A DNA stretch of 64,000 bases from Plantago major (taxonomy: Eukaryota > Streptophyta > Magnoliopsida > Lamiales > Plantaginaceae), in NCBI GenBank assembly GCA_026545765.1, contig CM048844.1:1674001-1738000 (forward strand). The letters run 5' to 3'. Shown one piece after another: positions 61,575 to 64,000 of this stretch. The notes beneath the pieces were generated by a model. That model saw nothing but the letters and a program-made list of their open reading frames with translations, searched no databases and was not told the DNA's origin. Position numbers and translations under genes: made by a program. Position 1 is the stretch's first letter, and the number at the start of each line of letters is the position of its first letter.

Positions 61575-64000
61575 ATGAAGTTAAGCACTGCTCAGAGAAT
61601 AATGAAGAGAAACAGCAATGTTCAGTCCGGAATGAAGCAAGTCAGAATTGGTTCATACAACATCAACGGACTCCGTCGACTTGAAGATGTTAAATATACA
61701 AAAGAAAAGGTCGAATTCAAAGAATATGTAAAAATTCAGGATTGCGACATCATTTGCCTGCAGGTACCTTACTACTTTTTCATTTAAAAAAAAATATATA
61801 ATTGAATTGCTAAATAAATGTTTTCATTCACAGGAGGTGAAGCTTAAAGCTATGGATGCTGAAGGAGAAGCATGGCAGAAGGATAGCTCCACATCTTCCA
61901 ATCCGGACAATAAAATGTTTGCTGTGAGTAGCACTTTTTTTTTCTCATTTTTTGAACAAAAAATACAAATTTAATCCCTTATGCATTATGTTTTGTTTAA
62001 GCAACATGCTCAAGTTTACAATGTTACCATTTGTGTATAATATTTTGTAATGATTAGTGCAGTTAATTCAAGGCATCCTGGATGACATTTTTCCGAACTA
62101 CAAAGGTTACTGGTCACTTTGTGACGATGCTCAATATGGAGTTGCAATGCTTGTAAAGAAGACGTATAGTCCATCCAAACTTAGAAGGGTGGAAAGTAAA
62201 GGTTTGCCTGACCTAGACTTTGCTGCTTTGTTTTAGCCTTTTTATTTCTAATTAACTGGATGCCCAAAATAGCTTTTTCTTTAGCCTTTTGTTGTTTGAG
62301 TTTCAAATTAGGCAAGAGACCTATTTTCATTTTGGACTGAAACTCACAAAATATCAAACTTACATTCAGCTAGTAAGAGACCTAAGGTTTACCCGATAAA
62401 TGAAAACATGTCTTTAATTACCAAATATTACATGTGAAATAGGACAGTGTTTAGATGCATTCTGTAATCTTTAACATTTTTCACAACAATCTTGTTAAGA
62501 AATGGAATTATTTTTTCAGTATTCTGCTAATTTGAAGATAAAAAAGGAATTAAGATTACACGTTTGACTGATCAGACCATCACTGATTCATTCAAGAATA
62601 TGCAAGAAGAGGAGGATCAAAACCTAAGGAAGAAGAGAATAGCCTATTTGTTTAATAAAAGAAGTAGAATCTTTAATTTGAAGCAGAATATAGATTTTAA
62701 TCAAGACATTGCATAACTTGCTGATTTTCCAGCTTATCCGATCTAGCCAACAAAACCTTGGGCGTTTTTAAAAAGTGCAGAGGAAAGTCAATCTACTTAC
62801 ATCTTATGCCGACACTTGGGTAAAATGCCTAAACAGAAAGTGCAGAACTATGTTATTTTGTTGTGGTGAATGGATCCTGCAGAGAACATACTTTGGCCTA
62901 TAAAAATTACGATGATGGTTATTTACGTAAAATTGCGAGCTAAAAAATCACAGCTAGTAATCATACCAGCAAATATCGGAAGTGGGAACAATATGCTATA
63001 TACATTCTTAAGTTGTGCCCACTAGAATTGTAACTGCCACAAGAAACAATGTCAAACTATGAAAATAACTTAAATTACATTAACTGTAAATTCCCAAAAA
63101 AATTATCATTTCTGCTATAGTGACATACCCTAATTCTTCCATTTTTCTTTTTCAGATTTTCCGGGTCGCATTATTTGTGCTGAATTCCCATCGTTTTTGC
63201 TATTCAATACGTATTGCATCAATAGGAGCTTTCCGGAGCAAAGGGTTGCACTGAAGAGCAAATCAGAGGACCTTTTCAGTCTTATTCAAATGGAAATCCT
63301 TGATTACAGAAGTGAGACTTTTAGTCCTCGCACAGTAATTTGGTGCGGCGACTTCAATGTCAGGTATATTTTTGGAACAACATTATTATTATTATTATAA
63401 TTAGTATTATTATTACTATTATTATTACTATACAAAGTCTCACGAGAGACGGTCTCTAGATAAATTATTTAGAGACGGCTTATGTTATCAGGAAAATCAT
63501 CCATATTAGTAATTAAATCGTCTATGTTGGTAACAAAATGATTCATTTTGTAATATAATTATTAAACTATTTCCATTTTATGTTGAAATGTTGCTGTTTT
63601 TTCGTTTTTGAATAAGAATAATCTAGAAGTGATAAATTCTAGAGTGGTGGGTTAAAATATCTAAGTGCCACTAAATGTAATAGTAGTATCACTAATGTAA
63701 ATAGTAGTGTAACTAACTTGTAATAGTAAGTGACACTAAGGCTGCTCTTCTGCCCGCAACTCCATTCGATTCGATTCGCCTAGTTCATTTTATACTACAA
63801 TTGCCCATTCGATTCAGATCGGTTTAGTTACATTGCAGAAGAGAACAGAGCCTAAGTGTCTTAATATCTAAGGAATATACCTTGGGATATTCTACTATAA
63901 ATAAGGTTGATGTGTCTTTATTCTTTATTCTTTTTTCAGGCTTTTTACAAAATTCGAGGCATCGGATGATAGACGAGATGAGCAACTATTTGTGCATAAT
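61575..64000 (+). CDS. Exonuclease III/AP endonuclease family protein, divergent, partial
   Basis: Five exons are visible (61575-61763, 61834-61923, 62063-62201, 63156-63363, 63940-64000 and on past the window edge), all in phase. The protein starts MKLSTAQRIMKRNSNVQSGM and then shows ExoIII/APE1 motifs: IGSYNINGLR (Asn), DIICLQ joined by splicing to EVKL (metal-binding Glu), YGVAMLVKK, GRIICAEFPSFLLFNTYCIN (Tyr) and VIWCGDFNV (Asp and Asn). These are the catalytic positions of Mg-dependent AP endonucleases that cut abasic DNA in base-excision repair. It is clearly divergent: NTYCIN replaces the usual NTYVPN, and GDFNV is followed by RLFTKFEASDDRRDEQLF rather than AHxxxD. It could be a specialised or decaying paralogue. 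No organelle transit peptide is obvious. The C-terminus with the last catalytic Asp-His lies outside. Confidence 0.85.
63388..63432. repeat. (ATT)n microsatellite
   Basis: Imperfect ATT/TTA repeat in the fourth intron of the AP-endonuclease-like gene. Confidence 0.85.
63737..63855. mobile_element. Short TIR element related to 34308-34513
   Basis: A 119-bp element with ends TAAGGCTGCTCTTCTGC and the complement of TTAGGCTCTGTTCTCTTCTG, and a core TAGTTCATTTTATACTAC like that of the 34-kb element. ATTCGATTCG words replace the TTCAG words. It lies in an intron of the AP-endonuclease-like gene. Confidence 0.6.

Overview
This window is nuclear DNA from a flowering plant, most likely a eudicot. The evidence is GT-AG spliced genes with chloroplast, mitochondrial and ER targeting signals, a plant thylakoid-lumen protein, a plant KH-domain regulator, an HDEL-ended BiP, a eukaryotic tRNA-Gly(CCC), and plant-type repeats (Copia, LINE, Stowaway, Harbinger and hAT MITEs). 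I cannot name the species from sequence alone.

Layout. 0-5 kb: a LINE-type RNase H scrap, then a mitochondrial SUV3-like RNA helicase gene (+) with a short last intron that replaces the apparent C-terminus. 5.7-9.2 kb: a fold-back repeat, two leftover exons of a TWISTED DWARF1 (FKBP42) gene (-), a 5'-truncated LINE (-), a Stowaway MITE and a hAT-like element. 10-15.6 kb: a hAT element with a perfect 8-bp target duplication, then two inverted Copia RT fragments; the second keeps its 3' LTR and is split by a Stowaway MITE. 15.7-19.5 kb: a duplicated block with one small intact gene and one decayed copy (-), a four-unit 120-bp repeat, and another small conserved gene (-). 20.4-22.7 kb: the thylakoid lumenal 17.4 kDa protein gene (+) and a tRNA-Gly. 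24-25 kb: a second perfect-TSD hAT element. 25.3-28.7 kb: a seven-exon ER chaperone BiP gene (-) with ER-stress and heat-shock elements in its promoter. 29.3-34.2 kb: a full-length Copia element with identical LTRs but a broken interior. 34.3-36.9 kb: two more TIR elements and a tandem repeat. 37.5-41.8 kb: an eight-exon RCF3-type KH-domain gene (+). 44 kb: inverted F-box fragments. 45.5-50 kb: a UTP13/TORMOZ WD40 gene carrying two stops and a frameshift and lacking its C-terminal domain. 50.4-55.6 kb: a Harbinger MITE and a damaged multi-exon gene of unknown family. 57.7-59.6 kb: a diverged tandem repeat and a Copia 5' LTR plus gag scrap (-). 61.6 kb to the end: a divergent exonuclease III/AP-endonuclease gene (+) running off the window.

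The intact genes are unrelated housekeeping loci (mitochondrial RNA decay, thylakoid lumen, ER folding, nuclear RNA regulation, probable DNA repair); there is no gene cluster. The most unusual material is the set of hAT-type elements, each built from a different dense short motif, together with a concentration of gene fragments and decayed genes.
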